Shown here piece after piece: positions 11,036 through 18,714 of a stretch of 64,000 nt of DNA. The notes below the pieces were generated by a model. That model searched no databases, had not been told where the DNA came from, and was given only the letters and a program-made list of their open reading frames with translations. Numbering within the stretch: position 1 is the first letter of the stretch; each line of letters starts with the position of its first letter. Source of the stretch: CAZLMW01 sp964560875 (GTDB taxonomy: Bacteria; Myxococcota_A; UBA9042). Location: positions 1 to 64,000 of the forward strand of contig CAZLMW010000011.1 in assembly GCA_964560875.1 (NCBI GenBank), read 5' to 3'. The position numbers and the translations under genes were made by a program.

Positions 11036-11072
11036 AAAAAAACCACGCGCGGCCATGAAGACCGCGCGTGGT
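11036..11072 (-). terminator. Strong intrinsic terminator
   Basis: On the minus strand ACCACGCGCGG and CCGCGCGTGGT form a perfect 11-bp stem (11072-11062 with 11052-11042) around a 9-base loop. A run of seven T (11042-11036) follows. It lies 23 bases past the stop of the 53-residue gene and is the best terminator in the window. It separates the signalling block from the MoxR/BatA operon. Confidence 0.95.
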
Positions 11073-11095
11073 ATGTCTGGGAACGATCGGTTGGG

Positions 11096-11257
11096 CTAGC
11101 GGGTCGGAGGCAGCGAAATCTTCTCGCCGAGCGCTTCCTCAAGCCGTTTTTCGGCCTGGATCCGTTGGTCGCGACGAAGCTCGCGCTTGCGGGTAGAGCC
11201 CGACTTGACGCGCTTGTTCTTGCGTTTGCGCTGCGTGGTCTTGCTGATGGAGCCCAT
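11096..11257 (-). CDS. 53-residue basic protein
   Basis: A short ATG-to-TAG reading frame encodes MGSISKTTQRKRKNKRVKSG followed by a charged helix (RDQRIQAEKRLEEALGEK) and the tail SLPPTR. GAGGTG precedes the ATG with 7-base spacing. The first 30 residues are almost all basic or small, like nucleic-acid-binding tails or small ribosome-associated proteins, and the second half is an amphipathic helix. I do not recognise a family. A candidate promoter upstream (11375-11403) and the strong terminator downstream argue that it is a real, separately expressed gene. Confidence 0.7.
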   Translation of the reverse strand: MGSISKTTQRKRKNKRVKSGSTRKRELRRDQRIQAEKRLEEALGEKISLPPTR

Positions 11258-11374
11258 GTCTTCACCTCGATCTCTTCGATGGCCGACATCTCGTGGTCGG
11301 TGGCCTTCCCCTTCTTCGGAGGCCGTGACCGGTCAGTGGCCAAGCTTGCGCCTGATCGCGCGAGCGGGTTGCGG

Positions 11375-11403
11375 TTTGTGCACCAACACCCATGGCGAGT
11401 CAA
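11375..11403 (-). promoter_or_regulatory. Possible sigma-70 promoter of the 53-residue gene
   Basis: On the minus strand TTGACT (11403-11398) is followed after exactly 17 bases by CACAAA (11380-11375). The -35 matches at 5/6 positions and the -10 at only 3/6. It lies about 118 bases before the ATG at 11257. Confidence 0.35.
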
Positions 11404-11464
11404 GCACTTTGTCCGAGGTTCTCCCGTTCGTTTTCGCGGTGATTGATTCGTGTTGAAGAGCGGC

Positions 11465-11740
11465 TCAAAGCTTGCGGAGCTGCTCGATAATGGCCTGCTT
11501 GCGGCGCAAGTCTTCGCTGTTGCAGAGGTGGGACGCAGCCCGCTCCTCGATCGCAGCGAGTCGACGAGCGACCTCAGGGTTATCTTGTCCGCGCTGTTCG
11601 AGCTCGGCGTCCATTTCGACTCCGATCCCGTAGCGCATGCGCATGACTTGCTGCTCCAAGTCGGACAAGTCTGCCTCGCGAATGCGCGTCTGGACGCGCG
11701 TCCGTTCTCGAACCGTAACCTGTGTGCGTGACTTGCTCAC
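11465..11740 (-). CDS. Stand-alone sigma-70 region-4-like protein
   Basis: This 91-residue protein starts at a GTG (11740) with GGAG six bases upstream. Residues 25-71 align without gaps to region 4 of primary sigma factors. LSDLEQQVMRMRYGIG corresponds to the LTxREexVLRxRFGIG segment. The stretch LEQRGQDNPEVARRLAAIEE corresponds to the helix-turn-helix LEEVGKQFDVTRERIRQIEA of E. coli RpoD. Core hydrophobic and Gly positions are kept, but the residues that contact the -35 element (R584, E585, R588, Q589 in RpoD) are here A, R, A and A. Regions 1 to 3 are absent. It might bind the RNA polymerase beta flap without normal promoter recognition; that is inference. It lies downstream of the sigma-54 activator gene, 258 bases away. 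Confidence 0.7.
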   Translation of the reverse strand: MSKSRTQVTVRERTRVQTRIREADLSDLEQQVMRMRYGIGVEMDAELEQRGQDNPEVARRLAAIEERAASHLCNSEDLRRKQAIIEQLRKL

Positions 11741-11998
11741 ATTCAACTCCGTGGCTGGTCGGTCCGCGCCGATCGAATTGACCGACCCGGCCGAACGCAC
11801 GACAGAAAGCCCATCGTGCCGTTTGACCACGCCCTTGAACACCACGAATGCGATGCTCGTTGAGCGTTGGCGTGACCATCAGACTACCGCCATGGCGCAA
11901 CTCAGCAATTTTTTTCAGAGACCACCCGTTCGCAGTCATGCGTTTACGCGATAATCTTCAAAGCTGCCGGCGCGTTCTGCAGTCGTGTTGACGGGCAT

Positions 11999-13354
11999 TT
12001 ATTGGGGCGTGGGCCGCTTGAGGTCGAGTTTGCGGACCAGGTACTCGAGCGATTTGCGGTGCAGACCTGTCTCACGAGCAGCCGCAGAAACATTCCAGCG
12101 GTGGCGTTCGAGGGCACGTGCCCAATACTCGCGCTCAAAGGCATCGACGAGGCGCGCTTTGGCGTCCTTGAAGGGCAGGTCGAAATGAACCGGCAACCCC
12201 TCGGCGGAGTCGTTGGTGTCAGCGACGTCCGAGGAGTCCAGCTCGATCTCAAGCTCTTCGCCGGCGGACAACACAGACGCCCGCTGGATGTAATTGCGCA
12301 GCTCGCGAACGTTGCCCTGCCAGGGGTGAGACTGCAGCCGCTGCATCGTCTCGAAGGAGATGGTCAGCGCCCTTTTCACCGCGGCGCCACGCTGGGTGTC
12401 CTGCATGAAATGGTGCACGAGCAGCGGGATGTCCTCGGGCCGTTGACGCAGCGGAGGAAGCCGAACCGGAACGACGTTGAGGCGATAGTAGAGGTCTTCG
12501 CGAAACGAGCCTTCGGCGACCATCTGCTTCAAGTCGCGGTGGGTGGCGGCGACGATACGGACATCGACCCGGCGGCGCTCGTTGCTGCCGACCGGTCGCA
12601 CCTCACGTTTTTCCAGCGCGCGCAGCAGCTTGGGCTGAAGCTCCAGGTCGAGCTCACCGATCTCGTCGAGAAAAAGCGTGCCACCGTCCGCATCCGACAT
12701 CGCGCCCTTGCGACTGGTGTGTGCACCGGTAAAGGAGCCGCGCAGGTGGCCGAAGAGCTCGCTCTCCATCAAGTTGCGCTGCACGGCCGAGCAGTCGAAG
12801 ACGATGAACGGCCCATTGGTACGGGCCGAATGCTGGTGAATAGCCTCCGCGACAAGCTCTTTGCCGGTGCCTGATTCGCCGTGAACGAGCACTGTCACAT
12901 CGGTGGGAGCGACGCGGGCGAGCAGCGCGAAGATCTCCCGCATCTGCGACGACTGGCCGAGCATGGAGCCGAAGCGCGGTTGCTTCGACAACGCGATCTC
13001 GTGGGTCTCGTCGAGCAGCTCAAAGGCGATCTCGGTCTGGCCGACGCGCAGCTGTGTCGACGCGGTGATGAGCGCTTCGACGATGCGGGTCCCCGCCAGC
13101 CATGTGCCGTTCTTGGACCCGAGATCACGGACTCGGTAGCCCTGCTTTTCACCGTCGATCTTCAGGTGGGTGCGCGAAACGGAGACATCGTCGACCACCA
13201 AGTCGTTGTCGGGCGCGGAACCCACGTAGCAGAGCCGCTTGTCGAAGATGCGCTCAAACCCTTTGCGCGGGCCGCTCAACACCCGGAGGCGGAACTTGGG
13301 AAGGGTGTAACGCTCAGCAAACGCTGAGGTCAGTGTGCGTGTGGCCTCGATCAT
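11999..13354 (-). CDS. FHA-domain sigma-54-dependent activator
   Basis: The 451-residue product (ATG at 13354; a GTG at 13381 is in frame, neither with a clear ribosome binding site) has three parts. An FHA domain, about residues 42-110, has RTHLKI and GSKNGTW and reads phosphothreonine. An AAA+ domain has Walker A GESGTGKE (159-166), the sigma-54 contact loop GSFTGA (206-211), Walker B TLFLDEI (226-232) and the arginine-finger region. A Fis-type helix-turn-helix (420-443) binds DNA. There is no receiver domain. It lies 51 bases past the kinase stop, so the kinase is the obvious candidate to create the phosphothreonine that the FHA domain reads. The Ser in GSFTGA instead of Ala is a known variant. 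Confidence 0.95.
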   Translation of the reverse strand: MIEATRTLTSAFAERYTLPKFRLRVLSGPRKGFERIFDKRLCYVGSAPDNDLVVDDVSVSRTHLKIDGEKQGYRVRDLGSKNGTWLAGTRIVEALITASTQLRVGQTEIAFELLDETHEIALSKQPRFGSMLGQSSQMREIFALLARVAPTDVTVLVHGESGTGKELVAEAIHQHSARTNGPFIVFDCSAVQRNLMESELFGHLRGSFTGAHTSRKGAMSDADGGTLFLDEIGELDLELQPKLLRALEKREVRPVGSNERRRVDVRIVAATHRDLKQMVAEGSFREDLYYRLNVVPVRLPPLRQRPEDIPLLVHHFMQDTQRGAAVKRALTISFETMQRLQSHPWQGNVRELRNYIQRASVLSAGEELEIELDSSDVADTNDSAEGLPVHFDLPFKDAKARLVDAFEREYWARALERHRWNVSAAARETGLHRKSLEYLVRKLDLKRPTPQ

Positions 13355-13405
13355 GGCGCCACGATAACGACCGCCACCCACGATGCAAAGCGACAGACGA
13401 CCGGC

Positions 13406-15193
13406 TCACGGGACGCCGGCAACAAGCTGGAATCCGGGCAGTCTCAGCTCGCGGCCTGCGCGCATTTTAAAGCGGCGGCTGCGCTTGTTGCCCGACACAG
13501 GATCGCGCACTGCAACCGTGTGTGTGCCAACAGATACGCGGAGCCGGTACCGCCCGGTCTTGTTGTGCGCCACAACCGCACCGTCCAACCGCACCTCGGC
13601 ATCGGCGGGCAGGACCAGGAAGACCACCGTGCCGAAATTGCGCGCGGGCCGTGCGGTGACTCGTCGGATCTTCGCGGCGTCGTGGGCCATCCGCCTGGAG
13701 CCTCTTGCGTCGGCATTGTCGGCATTGTCGGCATTGTCGGCATCGTCGTCATCGTCGGCGGACGAACCGGTTGCCCCGGTGTCGCGATCGACGGCGGCCA
13801 AGCTCCCATCGGGTGGGGAACCGTCGCGCGCATGGGCCAAAGGCACGCCCGCAGAGCCGGCGTCATCCAAGGCGCTCAACGCGGCATCAGGAGTTCCGGT
13901 TTCGCCAGCATCTGCTGCGCCGACCTGCGCAGCTGCCTCGGCGTCTACGATGGCCGCGATCCCCACCGGCTCCGTTCCGGGTTGCACGGCGATCGCTGGG
14001 GCGGGTGTTTGGACGGCCTGGCTGCCCAGCCACCAACCGACGAAGCCCACCAGGCCGAGCAGCGAGAGCGCCGCGAATACCACCCTTTTGCGGAGCCGAA
14101 CTGGGGACGCGGTTGCGGCAGGGGCGTCTTCGAGACCGGGTGCAGGGGCGGGGACGGCCTGGCCAAGCGAGATGCCGGGCAAGCTGACCGTGCCGGTAAC
14201 GGGGCCGGCTGCCGATGGACCGGAGGGGCCGACAAGCGACGCCAGCGTGGCATCGAAGCCGCTCGCTCGCTCCTGCAGGGCGGCGAACGCGGGAGCAAGC
14301 GCCTGGGCGAGAGGCCTCTCCAGCGACGACTCACCGAGTGAAAGCAGGCGCGCTCGGGCTCGTTCGGCGACGTGGCCGGCTGACGGGACGCGCTCTTTTC
14401 GAGCGAGCACCGTCATGTCGCGCAGCAACGACACCGTTTCTTCGTGTACGCCGAGGTCGGCCAGCCGACCGATCGCTGACGCGAGGTTTTCGTGCGCCAC
14501 GGCGAGTCCGGCCAGATCGCTGACGTCCAGCAAGCGACGTCCCACCAAGAGCTCAGCGCCGACGAGGCCGAGGGCGAACAGGTCGGTGCGGCCATCAACC
14601 GACTCCATGCGCGCTTGTTCGGGGCTGAGGTAGGGCAGCTTGCCGCGCAGGGCGTCGGCCGCGAGGCGTTGACGCACCTTCGACCGGGCGATGCCAAAAT
14701 CGACGAGTTTGATGTGCCCATCGGGCCGCACCATGATGTTGGACGGCGTCACGTCGTGGTGGACGATCCGCATGGCGCGCCCTTCCGGTCCGGGCCGTGT
14801 CGCCGCGTGGTCCAGCGCCTCTGCAACCGCAGTCACCACGCACAGAGTTGGCGCTTCGGCGAGCCGTTGCTGGCCGTCCGATGGCAGCGCCCGCAGCAGC
14901 GCCCGCAAGTCGAAACCCTCGACGTATTCCATCGCCAGGAAGGTCGTGTCGTCGACGATACCGAGGTCGAGAATCGACGCGATATTGGGATGATCGAGCG
15001 CTTCGAGCAGGCGCCCTTCAGCCACGAACTGGTCCATGAGCCGCTGATCGGACGCGAGATCCGCGCGCAACGTCTTGATAACGAGCTTCTTGGCGAAACC
15101 CGCGGCCCCGACCGCCTCGGCGAGATAGACCTCGCCCATGCCCCCCGTCGCCAGGTGGCGCAAGATGCGATAGCGGCCAAGTGTGCCGATCAT
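13406..15193 (-). CDS. Membrane Ser/Thr protein kinase, HHD type, PEGA-like tail
   Basis: This 595-residue protein has an N-terminal kinase domain with the Gly loop LATGGMGEVYLA (14-25), catalytic Lys40, catalytic loop HHDVTPSN (145-152), DFG (165-167) and LPYLSPEQ. The usual HRD is HHD, so it belongs to the non-RD type, which often needs no activation-loop phosphorylation. A linker leads to one membrane helix (VVFAALSLLGLVGFVGWWL). An Ala/Asp-rich extracytoplasmic stretch contains a DNA-residue repeat, and a C-terminal beta domain (FLVLPADAEVRLDGAVV) resembles PEGA. The alpha/beta hydrolase gene ends 11 bases upstream and the FHA activator follows, so the three are probably one operon. Confidence 0.92.
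   Translation of the reverse strand: MIGTLGRYRILRHLATGGMGEVYLAEAVGAAGFAKKLVIKTLRADLASDQRLMDQFVAEGRLLEALDHPNIASILDLGIVDDTTFLAMEYVEGFDLRALLRALPSDGQQRLAEAPTLCVVTAVAEALDHAATRPGPEGRAMRIVHHDVTPSNIMVRPDGHIKLVDFGIARSKVRQRLAADALRGKLPYLSPEQARMESVDGRTDLFALGLVGAELLVGRRLLDVSDLAGLAVAHENLASAIGRLADLGVHEETVSLLRDMTVLARKERVPSAGHVAERARARLLSLGESSLERPLAQALAPAFAALQERASGFDATLASLVGPSGPSAAGPVTGTVSLPGISLGQAVPAPAPGLEDAPAATASPVRLRKRVVFAALSLLGLVGFVGWWLGSQAVQTPAPAIAVQPGTEPVGIAAIVDAEAAAQVGAADAGETGTPDAALSALDDAGSAGVPLAHARDGSPPDGSLAAVDRDTGATGSSADDDDDADNADNADNADARGSRRMAHDAAKIRRVTARPARNFGTVVFLVLPADAEVRLDGAVVAHNKTGRYRLRVSVGTHTVAVRDPVSGNKRSRRFKMRAGRELRLPGFQLVAGVP
13709..13744 (-). repeat. 9-bp tandem repeat inside the kinase gene
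   Basis: GTCGGCATT is repeated four times (the last copy ends in C) and encodes the tripeptide Asp-Asn-Ala in tandem within the linker after the membrane helix. The length is a multiple of three, so copy-number change would keep the frame and only alter linker length. Confidence 0.9.
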
Positions 15194-15204
15194 CGAGATC
15201 CGGT

Positions 15205-16065
15205 TCAGGCCGCGACGCGTTGCGCGCGCTGCACCAACCAATCGCGGAGATCATCCAGAATCGGAGCTCGCGCCGAATCCATCTCGTTATACAGCTCGTG
15301 GTAGCAGTCCGCGTAGACCTCGACCCGGCAGTCCGACGAACCCGTCTTGCCGAAGAAGTCCACGTTGACGACCGGATCGGCGATCATGTCTGCGCTGCCC
15401 AGCTGCACGAAGATATGCGGGGTCTTCACGCTGGACGCGGCGTCCGCAATCGCGTCCTGGGCGGCCAGGAATTCGCCCCCCCAGCGCGTCGTCGCTTCGT
15501 TGAACACCAGCGGGTCATCGATGTAGGCGCGGACCTCTTGCGCGTCGCGGCTGATGTGCTCGGGCGGGATATCGGTCGGAATTCGGACGTGAGGCAGCCA
15601 GCGTGACGCGGTTCGGGCGGCCATGATTTTCCACTGTGGGACCGCGACCTTGACCGCGAGAGCCGGGTTGCTCAGCACCAGGTGGTCGACGTCCAGCTTG
15701 CCCGCGGCGGCGACGGTCGTGGCGATCAACCCGCCCATCGAGTGAGCGAGCAGGACCAGTGGGCCCGGCAGGCGTTCGCGCGCAAAGGCGATCATCATCG
15801 TGAGGTCGTCGCCGTAGTCACCAAACCGGTCAACGTGGCCGCGCCTACCGCCGCTTTCTCCGTGTCCGCGCTGATCAAAAGTCATCACCGAGAATCCGGC
15901 GGGGACCAGCACATCGATCACGTGGCCGTAGCGCATCCCGTGCTCGGCGAAACCGTGGGCGATCAAGACACCGCCGATGGGGTTTTCAGCCCGCCACGTC
16001 CGGTGCACGAGCCGGATGCTGTCGAACGCCGCGAGACGGCCGCTGTCGGTGGGTTGCAGATGCAT
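15205..16065 (-). CDS. Alpha/beta hydrolase, lysophospholipase-like
   Basis: The 286-residue product starts at ATG 16065 with GAGGT seven bases upstream. It has the monoglyceride-lipase or lysophospholipase layout: oxyanion-region AHGFAEHGMRYGHV, then DQRGHGES, the nucleophile elbow AHSMGG, the acid in GSADMIADP, and the His in YADCYHELYNE. A cap segment lies between the nucleophile and the acid. There is no signal peptide, so it is likely cytoplasmic and hydrolyses a monoacylglycerol or lysophospholipid-type ester. It is the first gene of the kinase/activator operon, with a divergent 236-base promoter region shared with the gene at 16302. Confidence 0.9.
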   Translation of the reverse strand: MHLQPTDSGRLAAFDSIRLVHRTWRAENPIGGVLIAHGFAEHGMRYGHVIDVLVPAGFSVMTFDQRGHGESGGRRGHVDRFGDYGDDLTMMIAFARERLPGPLVLLAHSMGGLIATTVAAAGKLDVDHLVLSNPALAVKVAVPQWKIMAARTASRWLPHVRIPTDIPPEHISRDAQEVRAYIDDPLVFNEATTRWGGEFLAAQDAIADAASSVKTPHIFVQLGSADMIADPVVNVDFFGKTGSSDCRVEVYADCYHELYNEMDSARAPILDDLRDWLVQRAQRVAA

Positions 16066-16301
16066 GGACGACCTCAAGTTTTTGCGCGCGCGAAGCGTAC
16101 GGGCCCGATGGTCGCGTCGCAAGGCGTGTTCCCCGCGACAACAGCGATGCGCAGGCGCCCGACGACGATTGCAACGCGACGGCGATTTCTGCACGATTGC
16201 GCCGACCTTCACGACGCCGCCTCATGGCAGAGAACGGCGCGATTCCGCTTGACCTGGACGGCTCCGATCGCCGCCTATCCCTTCTGCTTCACGAGGCCCC
16301 C

Positions 16302-17264
16302 ATGAGATTCGGTCCAGGCCACGCAACAACGCTCATCTTCGCGGTTTGCGGGGTGCTGTGTGGCGGCTGCCTCGAGGTGTCCGAAACCGAGCAACGCAAG
16401 TGCGACCTCGTGTCCAACGACCGCTGCAACGTCGGCGAGATGTGCATCGGCCACAAGGAGGAGAGATGCGTGCCCGAGGGAACGACGGCGGTCGGCGATG
16501 CGTGCACCAAACACGATGACTGCGTCGGCACCGCGATTTGCGCGTCCGTCGATGGGGTCTTGCAGTGCGCGACAAAATGCGACTTCGAGAGCCCCGACTG
16601 CGCCGCCGGTAGGGAGTGCTTCGAATTCGACGCGGGCTTCGTCACGCCCGACAACCTCGGGTTCTGCCGCCGCCCGATCTGCAATCCGGTTGAAAACTCC
16701 GGCTGTGATGCGGGCCAGGACTGCATCGGCGGATCGGCGCCCCGATGCGGCAAGGCGGGCGCGAAGAAGGACGGCGAGGCGTGCGGCAAGCACAGCGACT
16801 GCGCGGCCAAGCACGTGTGCGTGGAAAAGACGTGCCGATCGCTGTGCGACGCGTCGGTGAAGCTGGGCAACAAGGCATGCGGCCCCGAAGACAAGTGCTC
16901 GGCCCTGTTGGATACGACCGACAACCAGCTGCCGCGCAACCAGGGCCTCTGCTCGCTCATCCACTGCAACGCGCTGACCGACGCCGGATGCGCCGCCGAC
17001 AAGAAGTGCTACGCCGTCTCCAAACCCATCTGCGGGGTGCCCGGCGACGCCAAGGTCAACGAGGAATGCAAGCTGGTCAGCGACTGTTCGAAGGGCAACA
17101 TCTGTGTGCCGAAGAGCGCGACCGCGTTCATCTGCCGGCCCAAGTGCGACCTATCGCACAAGAACAAGGACTTTTCGTGCAACGGCAAGCCGTCTTGTTG
17201 CGTGTTGCTCAAGGGCAGTGACGGCAAAGCGTTGCCCAACGGCACCGGCGCCTGCGGGTGTTGA
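16302..17264 (+). CDS. Cys-rich secreted lipoprotein
   Basis: This 320-residue protein starts at ATG 16302 after ACGAGG. A signal peptide ends in VLCGGC, a slightly atypical lipobox with Leu at -4. The mature part has more than 30 Cys in loosely repeated units of about 40 residues (for example GDACTKHDDCVGTAIC and GEACGKHSDCAAKHVC), typical of disulfide-stabilised surface proteins in this group. No enzyme motif is visible. Its stop overlaps the start of the next gene. The N-terminal pattern also resembles the early part of the large Cys-rich protein at 60729. Confidence 0.8.
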   Translation: MRFGPGHATTLIFAVCGVLCGGCLEVSETEQRKCDLVSNDRCNVGEMCIGHKEERCVPEGTTAVGDACTKHDDCVGTAICASVDGVLQCATKCDFESPDCAAGRECFEFDAGFVTPDNLGFCRRPICNPVENSGCDAGQDCIGGSAPRCGKAGAKKDGEACGKHSDCAAKHVCVEKTCRSLCDASVKLGNKACGPEDKCSALLDTTDNQLPRNQGLCSLIHCNALTDAGCAADKKCYAVSKPICGVPGDAKVNEECKLVSDCSKGNICVPKSATAFICRPKCDLSHKNKDFSCNGKPSCCVLLKGSDGKALPNGTGACGC

Positions 17265-18679
17265 TTCCGCTCTCACATCGCGCTCGGGTCGTCGCCCGCC
17301 TCGTCCTCGCCGCTTCCTTGGGTTTGGTGACCGGGTGCGCCTTGACCGTGCGCGCACCGATACCCGATCCGACGTCCACTCGTCCCCCGCGTCCGGCAGC
17401 CGAGCGTTCACAGGTGGCCGCTGTGGTTCGCGTGGCCTATGCCGACATCGCCAAGTCGCTGCAAAGCGCGCCCTTTGCCAGCAAGAAAATGGGTATCAAG
17501 GCGTCGATCGGCAGCTGGGGCCTGCACGTCGAGCGCGCTGGACAAGTCACGGTCCGTCCATCGGGCGACAAGGTGTGTGCGGCGATCCCGATTGTCGCCA
17601 ACGGACACATCGCGGCGTTCGGCAAGAAGCTCGAGCGGCGCTTCCGACCGACCCTCACAGCTTGCGCGCGACCGGTGCTCGGGGCCGACAAGACCGTGCG
17701 GCTCGAAGACCCTGATGTGCGCATGCAGTCGGCCAGCGGGAGCGCGGTGGATCTGAACGCGAGGGTCTTGCGTGAAAACCTCACCAAATATCTGCAAGGA
17801 GAGCCGCGCCAAGCGCTCAGCAAATGGCTCAAGGGCATCAAGATCCCCATCCACGAGCCGATCGCGGCGTTCACCAAGGCGATCAGCAAGCCCATTGCGA
17901 TGAAGGCTGGCAAGGCGGCAGATGCGTGCCTGGTTCTCGCCCCAACCCGCGTCGTCGTCAGCCAGCCCGAGGCGGATCCGAGCTACCTCCGGCTGTCGGT
18001 GAGCGTGCAATGCCGGCCGACCGTACAAAGCCCCTGCGCAACCCAACGAGCGACGTCCGAGCCGCCCTACGACGTCGTTTCATCGATCGACCACGAGCCG
18101 ACACGCCTTGTTGTACCCGTCCAGGTTCCGCTGGCTCCGATGCAAGATCCGGTGACCCGTGAGCTGGCCAAACGCGGCCCGATCAAGCTCAACAACGGCG
18201 AGGTGCACGTCGGCAAGGTCACCCTCGCCACCGCTCCCGGCCGCATCATCGCCTACGCCGACATTCGCGGGCAGGTGACCGACTCGCTGCTGTTTGTCAG
18301 CTATACGCGGGACATCGACGGTCGGTTCGCCGTGTGGGGAGCCCCGATCATACGAGGCGACCGAATCGTCATCGACAAGCCCAACGTTGCGCTCGAATCG
18401 GGCGACGTCGTGGCCGATCTGCTTGTCGCGCTGCAGCGAAAACGGGTCGTCAACACCATCGCTCGCCACCTTGAGATCCCGCAGCACCGCGTCCTCGGGG
18501 GCGCACGAAAACGGCTGCAGTCCCTCGCCAAGGGCGTCAAGGTCGGCGGAAAAACCGTGCCCGTTCGCGTCGACGTCAAGAAGCTGCGCATCACGCGGAT
18601 CATCCCGCGCGGCGGCAATCTCGATGTGCACGTCGCTTTCGAAGGATGGGTCGTCGTCGGCGATGTCAGGCGGAAATAG
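17258..18679 (+). CDS. DUF4403-like lipoprotein
   Basis: This is a 473-residue protein with a GTG start at 17258 (a TTG at 17261 giving TTGA overlap is an alternative). The signal peptide has a good lipobox, LVTGC. The mature part has two similar halves of long amphipathic strands; the second half begins around VVPVQVPLAPMQDPVT, and the last 70 residues (VPVRVDVKKLRITRI) are beta-rich. Length and pattern match DUF4403 lipoproteins, which resemble lipid-binding tubular folds; this family call rests on pattern only. It is translationally coupled to the Cys-rich lipoprotein upstream. Confidence 0.65.
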   Translation: MLIPLSHRARVVARLVLAASLGLVTGCALTVRAPIPDPTSTRPPRPAAERSQVAAVVRVAYADIAKSLQSAPFASKKMGIKASIGSWGLHVERAGQVTVRPSGDKVCAAIPIVANGHIAAFGKKLERRFRPTLTACARPVLGADKTVRLEDPDVRMQSASGSAVDLNARVLRENLTKYLQGEPRQALSKWLKGIKIPIHEPIAAFTKAISKPIAMKAGKAADACLVLAPTRVVVSQPEADPSYLRLSVSVQCRPTVQSPCATQRATSEPPYDVVSSIDHEPTRLVVPVQVPLAPMQDPVTRELAKRGPIKLNNGEVHVGKVTLATAPGRIIAYADIRGQVTDSLLFVSYTRDIDGRFAVWGAPIIRGDRIVIDKPNVALESGDVVADLLVALQRKRVVNTIARHLEIPQHRVLGGARKRLQSLAKGVKVGGKTVPVRVDVKKLRITRIIPRGGNLDVHVAFEGWVVVGDVRRK

Positions 18680-18714
18680 GCCGAACCAGTCGAATTCAGG
18701 CGAAGACGAGCGAA

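Noticed and set aside
11580..11939. A 119-codon frame starting MTANGWSLKKIAEL on the minus strand
   Set aside because: The first 20 residues look protein-like, but there is no ribosome binding site, the rest is low-quality, and it overlaps the better supported sigma-4-like gene in another frame.
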